Part shown: positions 1 through 10,329 of the stretch, one piece after another
Numbering within the stretch: position 1 is the stretch's first letter
How the letters are laid out: each line of letters begins with the position of its first letter
Assembly: GCF_009800965.1 (NCBI RefSeq)
Contig: NZ_WUAF01000012.1
Span: forward strand, 99,479 to 163,478
DNA: 64,000 bases
Direction of reading: 5' to 3'
Origin: Cognatazoarcus halotolerans
GTDB taxonomy: Bacteria; Pseudomonadota; Gammaproteobacteria; Burkholderiales; Rhodocyclaceae
Notes under the pieces: model-generated
Databases searched by the model: none
The model's input: the letters and a program-made list of their open reading frames with translations, nothing else
What the model was told of the DNA's origin: nothing
Made by a program: the position numbers and the translations under genes

Positions 1-765
1 CACGTAGTTGGTGATGTCGACCAACGCGCTGATCGAGCGGATACCCGATCGCTCGATCCGCTCGCGAATCCAGTCAGGCGTCTTGGCGGCAGCATCAACC
101 CCTCGAATAATGCGGCCACAATAACGGGGGCAGGCCTCGGGGGCATCCAGAAAGATTGCCCGCCGTGCGTCGATCGTAGGTGCGACGGGTTCGCAGGATG
201 GCTGGGTCAACGCAGCCCCAGTAAGGGCCGACACTTCGCGCCCCACACCGACAAGACTCAAGCAGTCGGCCCTGTTCGGGGTCAGCTTGATGGTGATGGA
301 TACGTCATCAAGCGCCAGGTAATCCCGGACATCAGTGCCAATAGGCGCATCGACGGGCAATTCCAGAAGGCCGCCATGATCCTCGGACAACCCAAGCTCA
401 CGTGCCGAGCACAACATACCAAAGGATTCGACTCCGCGGAGCTTCGCTGCCTTGATGTCGAAGTCCGGCAGGTGCGCACCAACCAATGCGCACGGCACCA
501 CGAGTCCAGGTGCCGCATTCGGCGCACCGCAAACGATCTGAAGCAGTTCACCGGTGCCGGCGTCCACACTACAGACGCGCAATTTATCCGCATTCGGATG
601 CTTCTCCGCGGCGCAGATTCGCGCTACGACGATACCGGAGAACTCCGGCGCAACCGGCTCGACCTCCTCTACCTCGAGGCCCGCCATTGTCAGCAAATGG
701 CTCAAACCCTCGGTATCGAGGGGCGGATTGACCAGGCTCCGCAACCAGCGCTCTGAAAATTGCAT
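1..765 (-). CDS. pheT: Phenylalanyl-tRNA synthetase beta subunit, N-terminal part (cut by window edge)
   Basis: Reading leftward from an ATG at 765, the frame stays open to the window edge (about 255 residues of the roughly 790 usual for the family). It begins [12 protein letters not shown] and soon reaches the EMAP/tRNA-binding fold typical of PheT ([10 protein letters not shown], then [10 protein letters not shown], then a VVPCALVGA stretch), followed by the start of the B3/B4 editing region ([15 protein letters not shown]). PheT pairs with PheS in the alpha2-beta2 enzyme that charges tRNA-Phe and removes misacylated Tyr. It starts 6 bp after the pheS stop, so the two are surely co-transcribed. 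The C-terminal catalytic-like and anticodon-binding domains lie outside the window. Confidence 0.97.
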   Translation of the reverse strand, partial: MQFSERWLRSLVNPPLDTEGLSHLLTMAGLEVEEVEPVAPEFSGIVVARICAAEKHPNADKLRVCSVDAGTGELLQIVCGAPNAAPGLVVPCALVGAHLPDFDIKAAKLRGVESFGMLCSARELGLSEDHGGLLELPVDAPIGTDVRDYLALDDVSITIKLTPNRADCLSLVGVGREVSALTGAALTQPSCEPVAPTIDARRAIFLDAPEACPRYCGRIIRGVDAAAKTPDWIRERIERSGIRSISALVDITNYV

Positions 766-771
766 GCTCTG

Positions 772-1821
<1,050 letters not shown>

Positions 1822-1829
1822 TCAATTCC

Positions 1830-1859
1830 AAAAAAAAAGGAGGCTAGGCCTCCTTTTTT
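1830..1859 (-). terminator. Hairpin terminator or attenuator between rplT and pheS
   Basis: AAAAAAGGAGG (1833-1843) pairs with CCTCCTTTTTT (1849-1859) around a 5-nt loop. On the minus strand it is followed by an unbroken T-tract (1838-1830), and it is symmetrical enough to act both ways. It ends only 26 nt before the pheS start, leaving no space for a separate promoter, so it may act as an attenuator for pheST. Confidence 0.8.
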
Positions 1860-1873
1860 CGCGCTGCCGGCAA

Positions 1874-2233
1874 TTACGCAGCGAGTTTGGCCCGAGCTTG
1901 TTCTGCGAGAGCAGCAAAAGCAGGCTTGTCAAACACTGCAAGGTCTGCCAGAACCTTGCGATCGACCTCGATGGCGGCCTTCTTGAGACCATTCATGAAG
2001 GTGCTGTACGTCAATCCCAGCTCGCGGGAGGCCGCGTTGATACGCGCAATCCACAGGGCACGGAACTGGCGCTTGCGCTGACGACGGTCGCGGTACTGAT
2101 ACTGCCCGGCCTTCATCACGGCCTGCTTGGCGATACGATATACGTTCTTGCGACGGCCGCGATAACCTTTGGCTTGGTCGAGGACTTTCTTGTGACGTGC
2201 GCGAGCGGTTACACCGCGTTTAACTCGAGGCAT
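1874..2233 (-). CDS. rplT: 50S ribosomal protein L20
   Basis: The 119-residue product starts [18 protein letters not shown] and contains the arginine-rich N-terminal helix and the [20 protein letters not shown] core typical of L20, which binds 23S rRNA early in assembly. The length is standard. It follows rpmI by 14 bp in the infC-rpmI-rplT operon. In enterobacteria L20 represses this operon by binding its mRNA; I do not see a clear pseudoknot here and do not claim that control. A terminator-like hairpin follows it. Confidence 0.99.
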   Translation of the reverse strand: MPRVKRGVTARARHKKVLDQAKGYRGRRKNVYRIAKQAVMKAGQYQYRDRRQRKRQFRALWIARINAASRELGLTYSTFMNGLKKAAIEVDRKVLADLAVFDKPAFAALAEQARAKLAA

Positions 2234-2247
2234 CTTTTACTCCTGAA

Positions 2248-2445
2248 TCAAGCGTAAGGAAGCATTGCACGAATCAGCTTCTGGTCTGCCGCATGCACTT
2301 CAGTCATGCCGCGCAGTTGGCGCTTCGATTTCGTGGTCTTCTTGGTAAGGATATGGCGCTTGAACGCCTGGGAACGCTTGATTCCACCGCTGGCGCGGAC
2401 TTTGAACCGCTTTGCGGCGCCGCTTTTGGTTTTCATCTTGGGCAT
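2248..2445 (-). CDS. rpmI: 50S ribosomal protein L35
   Basis: A 65-residue, very basic protein beginning [20 protein letters not shown], the L35 signature, with [16 protein letters not shown] following. L35 is a small component of the large ribosomal subunit. It lies 126 bp after infC and 14 bp before rplT, in the expected operon order. Length and sequence are ordinary. Confidence 0.99.
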   Translation of the reverse strand: MPKMKTKSGAAKRFKVRASGGIKRSQAFKRHILTKKTTKSKRQLRGMTEVHAADQKLIRAMLPYA

Positions 2446-2571
2446 GACAGCTCCTGTTTATGACATGTCACCGGGTACCGCCAATTTCGACGAATTTGCA
2501 AACCCGGCACCACTTGTTTCCGGACAAACCTCCGTCCGCTTCTTGCCCCGGATTTCAAGGGCAAAACCTGC

Positions 2572-3093
2572 TTAAGCCTTCTTTTTCGGGGCGATCACCA
2601 TCACCATCTGCCGCCCTTCCATCTTTGGCATTTGCTCAACCTGACCCAACTCGTCGAGATCGGCCTTAACTCGCTCAAGCTGCCTCAGTCCGAATTCCTG
2701 GTGAGCCATTTCCCGCCCCCGGAACCGTAAGGTCACCTTGCACTTGTCTCCATCGGTCAGAAATCTTGTCAGATTACGCAGCTTGATCTGGTAATCGTTT
2801 TCATCCGTACCGGGGCGGAGCTTTACTTCCTTCAACTGCGTTTGCTTTTGCTTGGACTTTGCTTCGTGGGCCTTTTTCGCTTCCTGATACTTGAACTTGC
2901 CAAAGTCCATGATCCGGCACACCGGCGGCTTGGCAAGCGGCGCGATCTCCACGAGATCAAGCCCTGACTCTTCAGCCATATTCATTGCTGTCTGAAGGGA
3001 CACGATGCCGGCCTGTTCGCCGTCCGCATCGATGAGTCGAATTTCTAACGCGTTGATCTCTCTGTTTACGCGCTGCTTCTTATCCTGAGCGAT
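2572..3093 (-). CDS. infC: Translation initiation factor IF-3, with an AUC start codon
   Basis: The first ATG in frame (3003) would remove the conserved start of IF-3. Extending upstream gives [19 protein letters not shown], the standard N-terminal segment, and a stop codon lies two codons before it. Only an ATC at 3093-3091, preceded by GGAG and a 9-nt spacer, fits as start, giving 173 residues, the normal length. Non-AUG starts are an established feature of infC: IF-3 discriminates against them and so limits its own synthesis. Most textbook cases are AUU, so AUC is a variant. The C-terminal domain ([17 protein letters not shown]) binds the 30S platform. The thrS stop lies about 30 bp upstream. 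Confidence 0.95.
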   Translation of the reverse strand: MAQDKKQRVNREINALEIRLIDADGEQAGIVSLQTAMNMAEESGLDLVEIAPLAKPPVCRIMDFGKFKYQEAKKAHEAKSKQKQTQLKEVKLRPGTDENDYQIKLRNLTRFLTDGDKCKVTLRFRGREMAHQEFGLRQLERVKADLDELGQVEQMPKMEGRQMVMVIAPKKKA

Positions 3094-3123
3094 GGTTCAA
3101 ATCTCCACGAATGCCAAACAAAA

Positions 3124-5040
3124 TCAGGCCGTGCCGGCTCGCGCCTGAACTTCACGCTGCCAACGCTCGATCAACGAATCGAGGGACATTTGGCCGAGGT
3201 CTTGACCACCCCGGACGCGCACGGCCACCACACCCGCTGCCTTCTCTTTTTCACCAACCACAAGTTGGTAAGGCAACTTGCGCACGCTATGTTCGCGTAT
3301 TTTATAAGTAATTTTTTCGTTTCGCAAATCCGACTCGACCCTGAAGCCCGCCTGCAGCAGGCGATTTGCAACTTCACGTGCGTAATCAGCCTGACTGTCG
3401 GAGATATTCAGGACTACGGCCTGAACCGGTGAAAGCCACAGTGGGAAGTTGCCAGCATGGTTCTCGATGAGAATACCGATGAAACGCTCAAGCGAACCGA
3501 GGATGGCACGGTGCAGCATGACCGGCCGGGCCCTACTGTTCGCCTCCGTGACGTACTCGGCGCCCAGGCGCTCGGGGAGCACGAAATCAAGTTGTATCGT
3601 CCCGCATTGCCATGAGCGGCCCAATGCATCCTTGATCTGATACTCGATCTTAGGGCCGTAAAACGCCCCCTCCCCTGGCAGTTCCTGCCACTCGAGCCCC
3701 GATGCCGAAAGTGCATCGCGCAAGCCCTGCTCCGCCTTGTCCCACACAGCGTCGGTGCCTGCTCGCTGATCGGGTCGCAACGACAGCTTCACGGCCACAT
3801 CGTTGAAGCCGAAATCCCGATAAACCCGTGTGAGCAACGCATTGAAAGCCTGCACCTCCTCCACGATCTGATCTTCGGTACAGAAGATGTGCGCATCATC
3901 CTGAACGAAGCCGCGCACTCGCATCAGGCCATGCAACGCACCCGAGGGTTCATTGCGGTGGCAAGAGCCAAACTCAGCAAGCCGCAACGGCAGATCGCGA
4001 TAGGAGCGCAGACCGTGATTGAATATCTGCACATGACCAGGGCAGTTCATCGGCTTGATGGCGTAATCGCGCTTCTCCGACTCGGTCGTAAACATGTTTT
4101 CACGATAGTTTTCCCAGTGGCCCGAGCGCTCCCAAAGGCTCCTGTCCATGACCAGCGGGGTTTTCACCTCCTGGTAGCCGGCCTCCGTCAGGACGTCGCG
4201 CATGTACTGTTCGACCCGCTGCCACAAGGTCCAGCCATGGGGATGCCAGAAAACCATTCCCGGCGCTTCATCCTGCAGGTGAAACAGATCCAGCTGCTTG
4301 CCAATCCGTCGATGATCACGCTTCTCGGCCTCCTCGAGCATATGCAGATAGGCCTGCTGATCTTCCTTCCTCGCCCAAGCCGTGCCGTAGATCCGCTGCA
4401 GCATCTCGTTACGCGAATCGCCCCGCCAATAGGCTCCAGCGACCTTCATCAGCTTGAAAACCTTCAACTTGCCCGTCGAAGGGACGTGGGGTCCGCGACA
4501 AAGATCGATGAAGTCACCTTCACGATACAACGACACATCCTCGTCGGACGGAATCGAGGCAATGATCTCGGCCTTGTAGTGCTCACCGATCGACTTGAAA
4601 AACTCGACAGCCTTGTCACGAGGCCAGACTTCGCGCTGAACCGGAAAATCGTGCTTCGCCAATTCGGCCATCCGCAATTCGATCTTCTGCAGATCTTCCG
4701 GGGTAAAGGGCCGCTTATAAGCGAAGTCGTAATAAAAGCCGTTCTCAATAACGGGCCCGATCGTAACCTGGGCTTCGGGGAAAAGCTCTTTGACCGCGAA
4801 AGCCAGCAGGTGAGCCGTCGAATGACGGATCACCTCAAGACCGTCCTGATCTCTGTCCGTGATGATCGCGAGCGCCACATCACAAGAAATGAGGTGACTG
4901 GTATCGACCAAACGTCCATCGACTCTTCCGGCAAGCGCAGCCTTGGCCAAGCCAGCGCCAATTGACGCAGCAACTTCGCCTACCGTAACCGGAACGTCAA
5001 AGCTGCGAATGGATCCATCTGGAAGCGTGATGTTGGGCAT
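3124..5040 (-). CDS. thrS: Threonyl-tRNA synthetase
   Basis: The 638-residue protein has the full class II ThrRS layout: a TGS domain at the start ([20 protein letters not shown]), an editing domain with the HSTAH motif and a DLCRGPH segment, then the catalytic core with [10 protein letters not shown] and the [16 protein letters not shown] motif 2, and an anticodon-binding C-terminal domain ([19 protein letters not shown]). It charges tRNA-Thr and edits Ser. It is the first gene of the thrS-infC-rpmI-rplT-pheST block. A strong terminator-like hairpin ends about 20 nt before the ATG, so a promoter does not fit between them; see the separate entry. Confidence 0.99.
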   Translation of the reverse strand: MPNITLPDGSIRSFDVPVTVGEVAASIGAGLAKAALAGRVDGRLVDTSHLISCDVALAIITDRDQDGLEVIRHSTAHLLAFAVKELFPEAQVTIGPVIENGFYYDFAYKRPFTPEDLQKIELRMAELAKHDFPVQREVWPRDKAVEFFKSIGEHYKAEIIASIPSDEDVSLYREGDFIDLCRGPHVPSTGKLKVFKLMKVAGAYWRGDSRNEMLQRIYGTAWARKEDQQAYLHMLEEAEKRDHRRIGKQLDLFHLQDEAPGMVFWHPHGWTLWQRVEQYMRDVLTEAGYQEVKTPLVMDRSLWERSGHWENYRENMFTTESEKRDYAIKPMNCPGHVQIFNHGLRSYRDLPLRLAEFGSCHRNEPSGALHGLMRVRGFVQDDAHIFCTEDQIVEEVQAFNALLTRVYRDFGFNDVAVKLSLRPDQRAGTDAVWDKAEQGLRDALSASGLEWQELPGEGAFYGPKIEYQIKDALGRSWQCGTIQLDFVLPERLGAEYVTEANSRARPVMLHRAILGSLERFIGILIENHAGNFPLWLSPVQAVVLNISDSQADYAREVANRLLQAGFRVESDLRNEKITYKIREHSVRKLPYQLVVGEKEKAAGVVAVRVRGGQDLGQMSLDSLIERWQREVQARAGTA

Positions 5041-5059
5041 GATCGAATAGACTCAGGAC

Positions 5060-5089
5060 AAAAAAAAAGTGCGGGCAAGCCGCACTTTT
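5060..5089 (-). terminator. Terminator or attenuator hairpin directly ahead of thrS
   Basis: AAAAGTGCGG (5065-5074) pairs with CCGCACTTTT (5080-5089) across a 5-nt loop, and on the minus strand an eight-T tract follows. It lies between tRNA-Val and thrS, ending about 20 nt before the thrS ATG. It could simply end the tRNA-Val transcript, but its position inside any thrS leader makes attenuation plausible. Confidence 0.8.
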
Positions 5090-5184
5090 CCGTTTGGAAC
5101 AAAACTCCGTGGCGCAACTTGACCGAGTTCAACTACAACCAACGGTACAAGTTCGAAATGCCATGGCGTTTTACTCCAGAATGC

Positions 5185-5261
5185 TGGTAGGCGCGATTGG
5201 ACTCGAACCAACGACCCCCACCATGTCAAGGTGGTGCTCTAACCAGCTGAGCTACGCGCCT
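5185..5261 (-). tRNA. tRNA-Val (GAC)
   Basis: A 77-nt cloverleaf on the minus strand: acceptor AGGCGCG pairs with CGCGCCT, D-arm GCTC/GAGC, anticodon loop TTGACAT giving anticodon GAC, and a GGTTCGAGTCC T-arm. The discriminator is A and the 3' CCA is encoded. Confidence 0.97.
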
Positions 5262-5310
5262 ACTGCGAAGACGCGCATTATAGAGGCTTTCGCGCGGCTG
5301 TCAAAGTTTT

Positions 5311-5559
5311 TTAGCTGCGGGCTTTCAACCGCGTGTAAATCACGAGAAGAACGACCGAGCCAACGATCGCTCCAACAAACCCAGCCCCCTCACCTGCCCG
5401 ATAGATCCCAAGCATCTGGCCACCAAAGCTGGCAGCCATGGACCCTGCAATTCCCAACACTGCAGTCATGACGAATCCAAGATTTTCCTTGCCGGGATGA
5501 AGCAGCTTCGCGATCACGCCAACAACGAACCCTATCAGGATTGTAAACACTATCGACAC
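5311..5559 (-). CDS. GlsB/YeaQ/YmgE-type small membrane protein (transglycosylase-associated family)
   Basis: I place the start at a GTG (5559) because GGAGG lies 5 nt ahead of it; this gives 82 residues beginning MSIVFTILIGFVVGVIAKLLHPG. The protein has three hydrophobic segments and the glycine-rich pattern (GFVVGVIAKLLHPG, then GIAGSMAASFGG, then GAIVGSVVLLVIY) of the GlsB/YeaQ/YmgE family, named transglycosylase-associated though its biochemical role is unknown. Members are often stress-induced. It stands alone between tRNA-Val and the exonuclease gene. A longer TTG start at 5577 is possible but has no ribosome binding site. Confidence 0.85.
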   Translation of the reverse strand: MSIVFTILIGFVVGVIAKLLHPGKENLGFVMTAVLGIAGSMAASFGGQMLGIYRAGEGAGFVGAIVGSVVLLVIYTRLKARS

Positions 5560-5656
5560 ACTAACCTCCGTGTACAACTGTTTGCGGATACCGTTTCATT
5601 GTTACCCACAACCGGCGCTGCAAGTGCAAATCAGTGCAACGCCCGCCTACGGCAGT

Positions 5657-6448
5657 CTAGGCCACGGACCAAGCCGCCAGAAACTCCCGCCAATGGGCAC
5701 CGTCAGTACGCTCCAGACACTCGCGAACCAGGCTCAACTCATTCCCGTACTCGACGGCATCGAGATGGCCGCGCATGCGCTCGAAACGAAGAAATACCAG
5801 GTAAGTATTCACGACGTCCGTCTCGCAATAGTCGCGAATTTCGCTAACGCGTCCTTCACGAAACGCATCCCAAACCACAGAACCATCCATACCGAGCTTT
5901 CCCGGGAAGCCCATGAGTTTTGCCATCTCGTCCAGCGGCGCACTCGCACGTGCCTGATAAAGCGCCAAAAGGTCCATCAGATCAAGATGGCGGGCGTGAT
6001 AACGTCCAATATAGTTGTTCCACTTGAACTCTCGCGAATCCAAGTAATCACCATCGCCCTGATCCCAGTAGCGAGGGGCAATGGAGCCGTGCATCAAACC
6101 TCTGTAGTGCAAAACCGGGAGGTCAAATCCACCTCCATTCCATGAAACGATCTGCGGGCAGAATCGCTCGATTCCGTCGAAGAAGCGCTGAATGATCGTC
6201 GCCTCGTCACATTCAGGCTCCGAAAGCGAGAAGACTCGGAATTGCTGTTCGTCCCGAAATGCGCAGGAAATCGTCACGATTCGGTGTAAGTGATGAGGCA
6301 GGAAATCACTCCCCCGCGAAGCCCTGCATTGCTGAAATCCGAATTCGGCAACTTCGTCGTCAGACAAACTTTTGGGTAGATCATTCAGCAACCGGATTCC
6401 AGCGACATCTGGGACCGTTTCGATATCAAACACCAAGACAGGCTTCAC
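5657..6448 (-). CDS. Predicted 3'-5' exonuclease, PolB exonuclease-like (DnaQ fold)
   Basis: A GTG at 6448 with GGAG six nt upstream gives 263 residues starting MKPVLVFDIETVPD. The DIET motif is Exo I of the DnaQ-like DEDD superfamily; the WNGGGFDLPVLHYRGL segment fits Exo II, and RDYCETDVVNTYLVFLR fits Exo III with its metal-binding Asp. This matches the stand-alone family related to the proofreading domain of family B DNA polymerases. It would trim single-stranded DNA or RNA ends in the cytoplasm; the physiological substrate is unknown. It is monocistronic, with a perfect 20-bp palindrome just upstream of its ribosome binding site. Confidence 0.9.
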   Translation of the reverse strand: MKPVLVFDIETVPDVAGIRLLNDLPKSLSDDEVAEFGFQQCRASRGSDFLPHHLHRIVTISCAFRDEQQFRVFSLSEPECDEATIIQRFFDGIERFCPQIVSWNGGGFDLPVLHYRGLMHGSIAPRYWDQGDGDYLDSREFKWNNYIGRYHARHLDLMDLLALYQARASAPLDEMAKLMGFPGKLGMDGSVVWDAFREGRVSEIRDYCETDVVNTYLVFLRFERMRGHLDAVEYGNELSLVRECLERTDGAHWREFLAAWSVA

Positions 6449-6469
6449 GCAATGCTCCAACTTTCACTC

Positions 6470-6489
6470 GGGTCCTGCATGCAGGACCC
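6470..6489. promoter_or_regulatory. Perfect 20-bp palindrome upstream of the exonuclease gene
   Basis: Bases 6470-6489 read identically on both strands (GGGTCCTGCA and its complement). The site begins 22 bp upstream of the GTG start of the exonuclease gene and about 11 bp before its Shine-Dalgarno sequence. It could be an operator for a dimeric regulator or an mRNA hairpin next to the ribosome binding site. No T-tract follows, so it is not a terminator. Confidence 0.5.
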
Positions 6490-7463
6490 TGTTCGGGCCT
6501 GATCGAGCCGTCGCCCGGCAAACGTATCCCCACTTGCTGTCCTCATTCCCCGTCTCCGTTAGCACCTGTCATCTACATGTAGCACACCGAACAATCGGTG
6601 TTCTCTGTCAGACTCAACCGGTTCCAGCGACCATCGTTGGGCGAGCGATACTGACAAACAAGCCCCTCGAAGCAATTCCCGATCACTGGTCAGACCGATC
6701 CACCCAGCGTGCCCCATAAGGCAGAAAGGGAACTACTCCTCCGCATCGTATCGCGAATGTGGTCGGTTCAAGCATGTGAACCGTCGCCCCCCAGTCAAAG
6801 GCAACTAATCCGGCGATGTACTGGTCCTGCAAGACCTTCAGCTTCCGGAGCGGATCATGCAACGGATACTTTTCCGGCCGCAGCCATTGGACGATGGATA
6901 TTTGCCGTCGCGCAATCCGATACGAGCAAATACGGCAACACGCCTGGCGCACATTGAACCCAAGGTCGAATGATCTCTGCCCCACCCGAGTTCGCCCCAT
7001 ACGATTCAACGGCACTCATAAGGTGATCGACAAACTCGTCTCACTCGACATCAAAAGGTCTTCAAGAGTGCCTTACAAGAAGCAGGGGAACCATTCCTGA
7101 AGCGGGTATGAGAGTTTTACCGCTAGCCCCTGAGCAATGCGGTCGCAATCCGCCTCAGAAGCTTTACTCCGGTCATTGGAGGCGGACCTTGCCAGGGCTT
7201 ATTCCACAACGACACGACTCCAATCGCGAGCCGAACGCGGGAAACAACGTCAAACTGCAAGTCGAGCATTGCCTTTAGGAGAGGTCAGGTGCTATCCGCG
7301 AGCCTGACCAAGAAACAAGAGCACCAATGCAAAACACTTTCGGAATAGGGTTGGGCAGTCGAACCGCCTCAGCTCAAACCCCGATATTGCGGCACTGTGA
7401 CGGAGTCAACATCGACCGTAGCAGCTCGCCGAAATGGGGAGTGAATTCCTCACCTATCAACTC
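6490..7463. other. About 1 kb with no convincing gene
   Basis: No frame here has the codon pattern of its neighbours. The longest minus-strand frame (6683-7015, 110 codons) has no recognisable domain, is rich in Cys and Arg, and lacks a good ribosome binding site. A LQDQYIAGLVAF stretch vaguely recalls CtaG-like membrane proteins, but I could not extend the likeness. This may be decayed sequence between the exonuclease gene and cysM. Confidence 0.5.
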
Positions 7464-8354
7464 TCAAGCTGGAAATACGCCGGTCGACAGATAGCGATCA
7501 CCCCGATCACAAACAATCGAGACGATCACTGCATTTTTCAGCTCATGCCCAAGACGTTGCGCAACATGCATCGCACCACCTGAAGAGATCCCTGCGAAGA
7601 TTCCCTCCTCCCGTGCGAGACGACGCGTCATCTCTTCAGCGTCCGCCTGACTGACATATTCGAGTCGATCGACACGCGGGGCTTCGTAGATCTTCGGAAG
7701 ATAGGCCTCAGGCCACTTCCTGATACCGGGGATCTGCGCCCCCTCCTCGGGCTGACATCCTACGACGCAGATTCCGGGATTGCGGCTCTTGAGGTAACGA
7801 GAAACACCCATAATGGTGCCCGTCGTACCCATACTGCTCACAAAATGAGTGATTCGGCCAGCAGTCTGCTCCCAGATTTCGGGGCCGGTGCCTTCGACAT
7901 GCGAGAGGGGATTGTCCGGGTTTGCAAATTGGTCAAGGATCCGACCCTTTCCTTCATCACGCATTCTCTCCGCAACATCGCGTGCCATCTCCATTCCCCC
8001 CTCCCGCGGAGTGAGAACGAGCTCGGCACCGAACGCACGCATCGTCTGGCGTCGCTCGACACTCTGATTCTCGGGCATGATCAGAATCATTCGATATCCG
8101 CGCATTGCAGCCGCCATTGCCAATGCGATACCGGTATTGCCGCTCGTCGCCTCAATGAGGGTGTCACCGGGGCGGATCTCACCCCGCCGTTCGGCCCGCA
8201 TGATCATCGAAAGCGCAGGACGGTCCTTCACGGAGCCTGCTGGATTATTACCCTCCAGCTTCGCAAGAAGAACATTCCCCGCGCCACCATCGATACGCTT
8301 GAGGCGCACCAACGGCGTCTGTCCTACGTAGTCTTCAAGCGTTTTGTATTCCAT
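7464..8354 (-). CDS. cysM: Cysteine synthase B (O-acetylserine/thiosulfate sulfhydrylase)
   Basis: The start is taken at the ATG at 8354 (MEYKTLEDYVGQTPLVRL), which has AGGA 7 nt upstream, rather than 24 bp earlier; this gives 296 residues. It is a fold-type II PLP enzyme: the PLP lysine sits in NPAGSVKDRPA, the substrate loop is EATSGNTGIALAM, and the phosphate-binding glycine loop is SSMGTTGTIMG. The short length and PLVRLKRI start fit CysM better than CysK. It makes cysteine, or S-sulfocysteine from thiosulfate. It follows lapB by about 110 bp and may be the last gene of that transcript. Confidence 0.95.
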   Translation of the reverse strand: MEYKTLEDYVGQTPLVRLKRIDGGAGNVLLAKLEGNNPAGSVKDRPALSMIMRAERRGEIRPGDTLIEATSGNTGIALAMAAAMRGYRMILIMPENQSVERRQTMRAFGAELVLTPREGGMEMARDVAERMRDEGKGRILDQFANPDNPLSHVEGTGPEIWEQTAGRITHFVSSMGTTGTIMGVSRYLKSRNPGICVVGCQPEEGAQIPGIRKWPEAYLPKIYEAPRVDRLEYVSQADAEEMTRRLAREEGIFAGISSGGAMHVAQRLGHELKNAVIVSIVCDRGDRYLSTGVFPA

Positions 8355-8464
8355 TGCAAATCCTGTAATTGCCATCACGCGGTCATCGAATATCTCAACC
8401 GGCCTAGCCCGCAGTTCGTCACGGTAAGGCTCTCCGTCAGGAAACGATATCCGGGAACCTCCAC

Positions 8465-9640
8465 TCAGGGCGAGAGATCAAATTCCTCCGTGCGCCTCGG
8501 CGGATAAGTCTCCCATCCACCACACGCAGGACAACGCCAATAAAACTGCCTCGCCTTGAAGCCACAGGCGTCACAACGATAACGTGCAACCCGACGCGTA
8601 TGACCATGGATCAACTGCTTGACCAGGTCTATGTCGTGACGCTGCTCTACCGGTGCGGTCAACAACGCCGCTTCCAGCAACTTATCAAGACCCAACAAGG
8701 TCGGATTACGACGCAGCTCATCACGAACCAACTCGTACGCTGCACGCGGTCCTTCTCGTTCGAGCTCCCATTGAAACACTTCGTCGAGAAGGTCGAGCGA
8801 GGGATGACGCTCAAGCCACGACGCGAGCAACTGCAGTCCAGCCTCGACCCGACCCTGTCTTTGATACGCCTCCATCATTGGTTCGGCGACCATCGCCAGA
8901 TAGATCGGACTCTGGTTCTCGACACGTTTCCAGACGTCGAGCGCAGCCTCGTCATCGCCCTGATCAGCCAGCAACTCGCCTCGCAGCAGACTCGCTCGCA
9001 CGCACTGGCGATTCTGTGCCAGAGCCTCATCAAGGTGCTCATGTGCCTCGCCAAAGCGTGAATCTGCGATTGCCGAAGCGGCGAGCTCGCAATGAAAGTT
9101 CGCAAGCTCCTTGCGCCACATCACCTGCTCATGCTCGGGCAACGAACGAATCACTTCTATTGCCTTGGCCCAGTCCTTCTCCTGCTGAAATATTTCTAAC
9201 AGGTACTTTGAGCTGATATCACCCAACCGGGTACCCTTTAGCTGCAGGAATGCGGACTCTGCCCGATCAAGTAGTCCAGCCTTCAGGTAGTCCTGCCCCA
9301 GTTCAGCCAGCGCCTGCAAACGCTGCTCTTGGGAAAGATCTTCGCGACTGACCAAATTTTGATGCATACGAATTGCCCGATCCGTTTCACCGCGACGCCG
9401 GAACAGGCTTCCAAGCGCAAAATGCAATTCAATCGTATGCGGATCGATCTTGACCGCCTCAAGAAACGAGTCGATCGCCTTGTCCTGTTGTTCGTTGAGG
9501 AGGAAGTTTAGGCCAGTAAGATAGGAACGCGGCAGCGATCGCGACTCTTTCACAACCTGGCGGATATCGAGGCGCGCAGCCAACCATCCCAGAACAAAAA
9601 AAAGCGGGAAGGCCAGCAGCCACCAGAGTTCAAATTCCAT
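8465..9640 (-). CDS. lapB: Lipopolysaccharide assembly protein B (LapB/YciM)
   Basis: The 391-residue protein opens with one membrane anchor (WWLLAFPLFFVLGWLAA), continues with TPR repeats to about residue 330, and ends in a rubredoxin-like zinc ribbon with CDAC and CPAC pairs (YRCDACGFKARQFYWRCPACGGW). This is exactly the LapB architecture. In E. coli LapB with FtsH controls LpxC turnover and so balances LPS with phospholipid synthesis. It starts 5 bp after lapA, the usual pairing. Confidence 0.97.
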   Translation of the reverse strand: MEFELWWLLAFPLFFVLGWLAARLDIRQVVKESRSLPRSYLTGLNFLLNEQQDKAIDSFLEAVKIDPHTIELHFALGSLFRRRGETDRAIRMHQNLVSREDLSQEQRLQALAELGQDYLKAGLLDRAESAFLQLKGTRLGDISSKYLLEIFQQEKDWAKAIEVIRSLPEHEQVMWRKELANFHCELAASAIADSRFGEAHEHLDEALAQNRQCVRASLLRGELLADQGDDEAALDVWKRVENQSPIYLAMVAEPMMEAYQRQGRVEAGLQLLASWLERHPSLDLLDEVFQWELEREGPRAAYELVRDELRRNPTLLGLDKLLEAALLTAPVEQRHDIDLVKQLIHGHTRRVARYRCDACGFKARQFYWRCPACGGWETYPPRRTEEFDLSP

Positions 9641-9645
9641 CGTGC

Positions 9646-9951
9646 TCAGAGAGATTCGGCCGATTGCGCCTCTGCAACAGGGGGCGAAGCTGCGGAGGCG
9701 TCGGATTCAAGGCTCGACACACGTCGACGCAACCTATACACCTCCCGGCGTAACCGAAAGAGCGAAATCATCGTTGCAGTCGCCCCGAGGATTGCACCGG
9801 CCGCAAAGAAAATCAGGATGACAAACACGAGCGGAAGCTGCCATGCCCCGCCCATGAAAAATTGCAGGCCGACCAACTGATCGTTCTTTACGGCAAAACC
9901 GAAAAGAAAAAGGAAGATGGCCAACCGTAGGATCCAGACAAGTATTCGCAT
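9646..9951 (-). CDS. lapA: Lipopolysaccharide assembly protein A (LapA family, DUF1049)
   Basis: The ATG at 9951 gives a 101-residue protein starting MRILVWILRLAIFLFLFGFA. It has two transmembrane helices (about 5-22 and 40-65), the second followed by a basic coiled coil (FRLRREVYRLRRRVSSLE), as in LapA. A longer frame to 10020 would start inside the ihfB terminator, so I reject it. LapA sits beside LapB in the inner membrane. The ihfB terminator ends only about 27 bp before the start, so transcription probably depends partly on read-through. Confidence 0.92.
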   Translation of the reverse strand: MRILVWILRLAIFLFLFGFAVKNDQLVGLQFFMGGAWQLPLVFVILIFFAAGAILGATATMISLFRLRREVYRLRRRVSSLESDASAASPPVAEAQSAESL

Positions 9952-9978
9952 GAACGGGATTATCGCCGAGCATGGGAC

Positions 9979-10005
9979 AAAAAAGAAGGCGGCTTGCGCC
10001 GCCTT
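9979..10005 (-). terminator. Rho-independent terminator after ihfB
   Basis: AAGGCGGC (9986-9993) pairs with GCCGCCTT (9998-10005) around a TTGC loop, followed on the minus strand by CTTTTTT. It closes the gyrA-to-ihfB operon about 28 bp past the ihfB stop. Confidence 0.88.
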
Positions 10006-10032
10006 TCTGAAACATTGCACTAAATTAGGCGC

Positions 10033-10317
10033 TTATTCGCGGATATCGACTCGCTCGCGCAACTCCTTGCCGGCCTTAAAGTGAGGCACATACTTCTCAG
10101 GTACGTGTACCTTTTCACCAGATTTGGGGTTACGTCCAACGCGGGGCGGACGGTAATTCAGGGCAAAGCTCCCGAATCCGCGGATCTCGATGCGATCACC
10201 AGTAGCCAGAGCCTCGGTCATCGCATCGATAATCATCTTGACCGCGTAATCGGCGTCCTTCGCAACGAGCTGGGGAAAGCGTTCCGCCAGCCGCGCAATT
10301 AGCTCCGATTTGGTCAT
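10033..10317 (-). CDS. ihfB: Integration host factor, beta subunit
   Basis: The 94-residue protein begins [17 protein letters not shown] and carries the HU/IHF family DNA-binding arm ([20 protein letters not shown]) and the [16 protein letters not shown] signature. With IhfA it bends DNA sharply in recombination, replication and promoter control. It follows rpsA by 12 bp, as in most proteobacteria, and is followed by a clear terminator. Confidence 0.98.
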   Translation of the reverse strand: MTKSELIARLAERFPQLVAKDADYAVKMIIDAMTEALATGDRIEIRGFGSFALNYRPPRVGRNPKSGEKVHVPEKYVPHFKAGKELRERVDIRE

Positions 10318-10329
10318 GCCAATCCCGAC

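Noticed and set aside
6683..7015. 110-codon minus-strand frame as a CtaG-like fragment
   Set aside because: Only one short stretch is suggestive; the rest lacks membrane segments and conserved residues.
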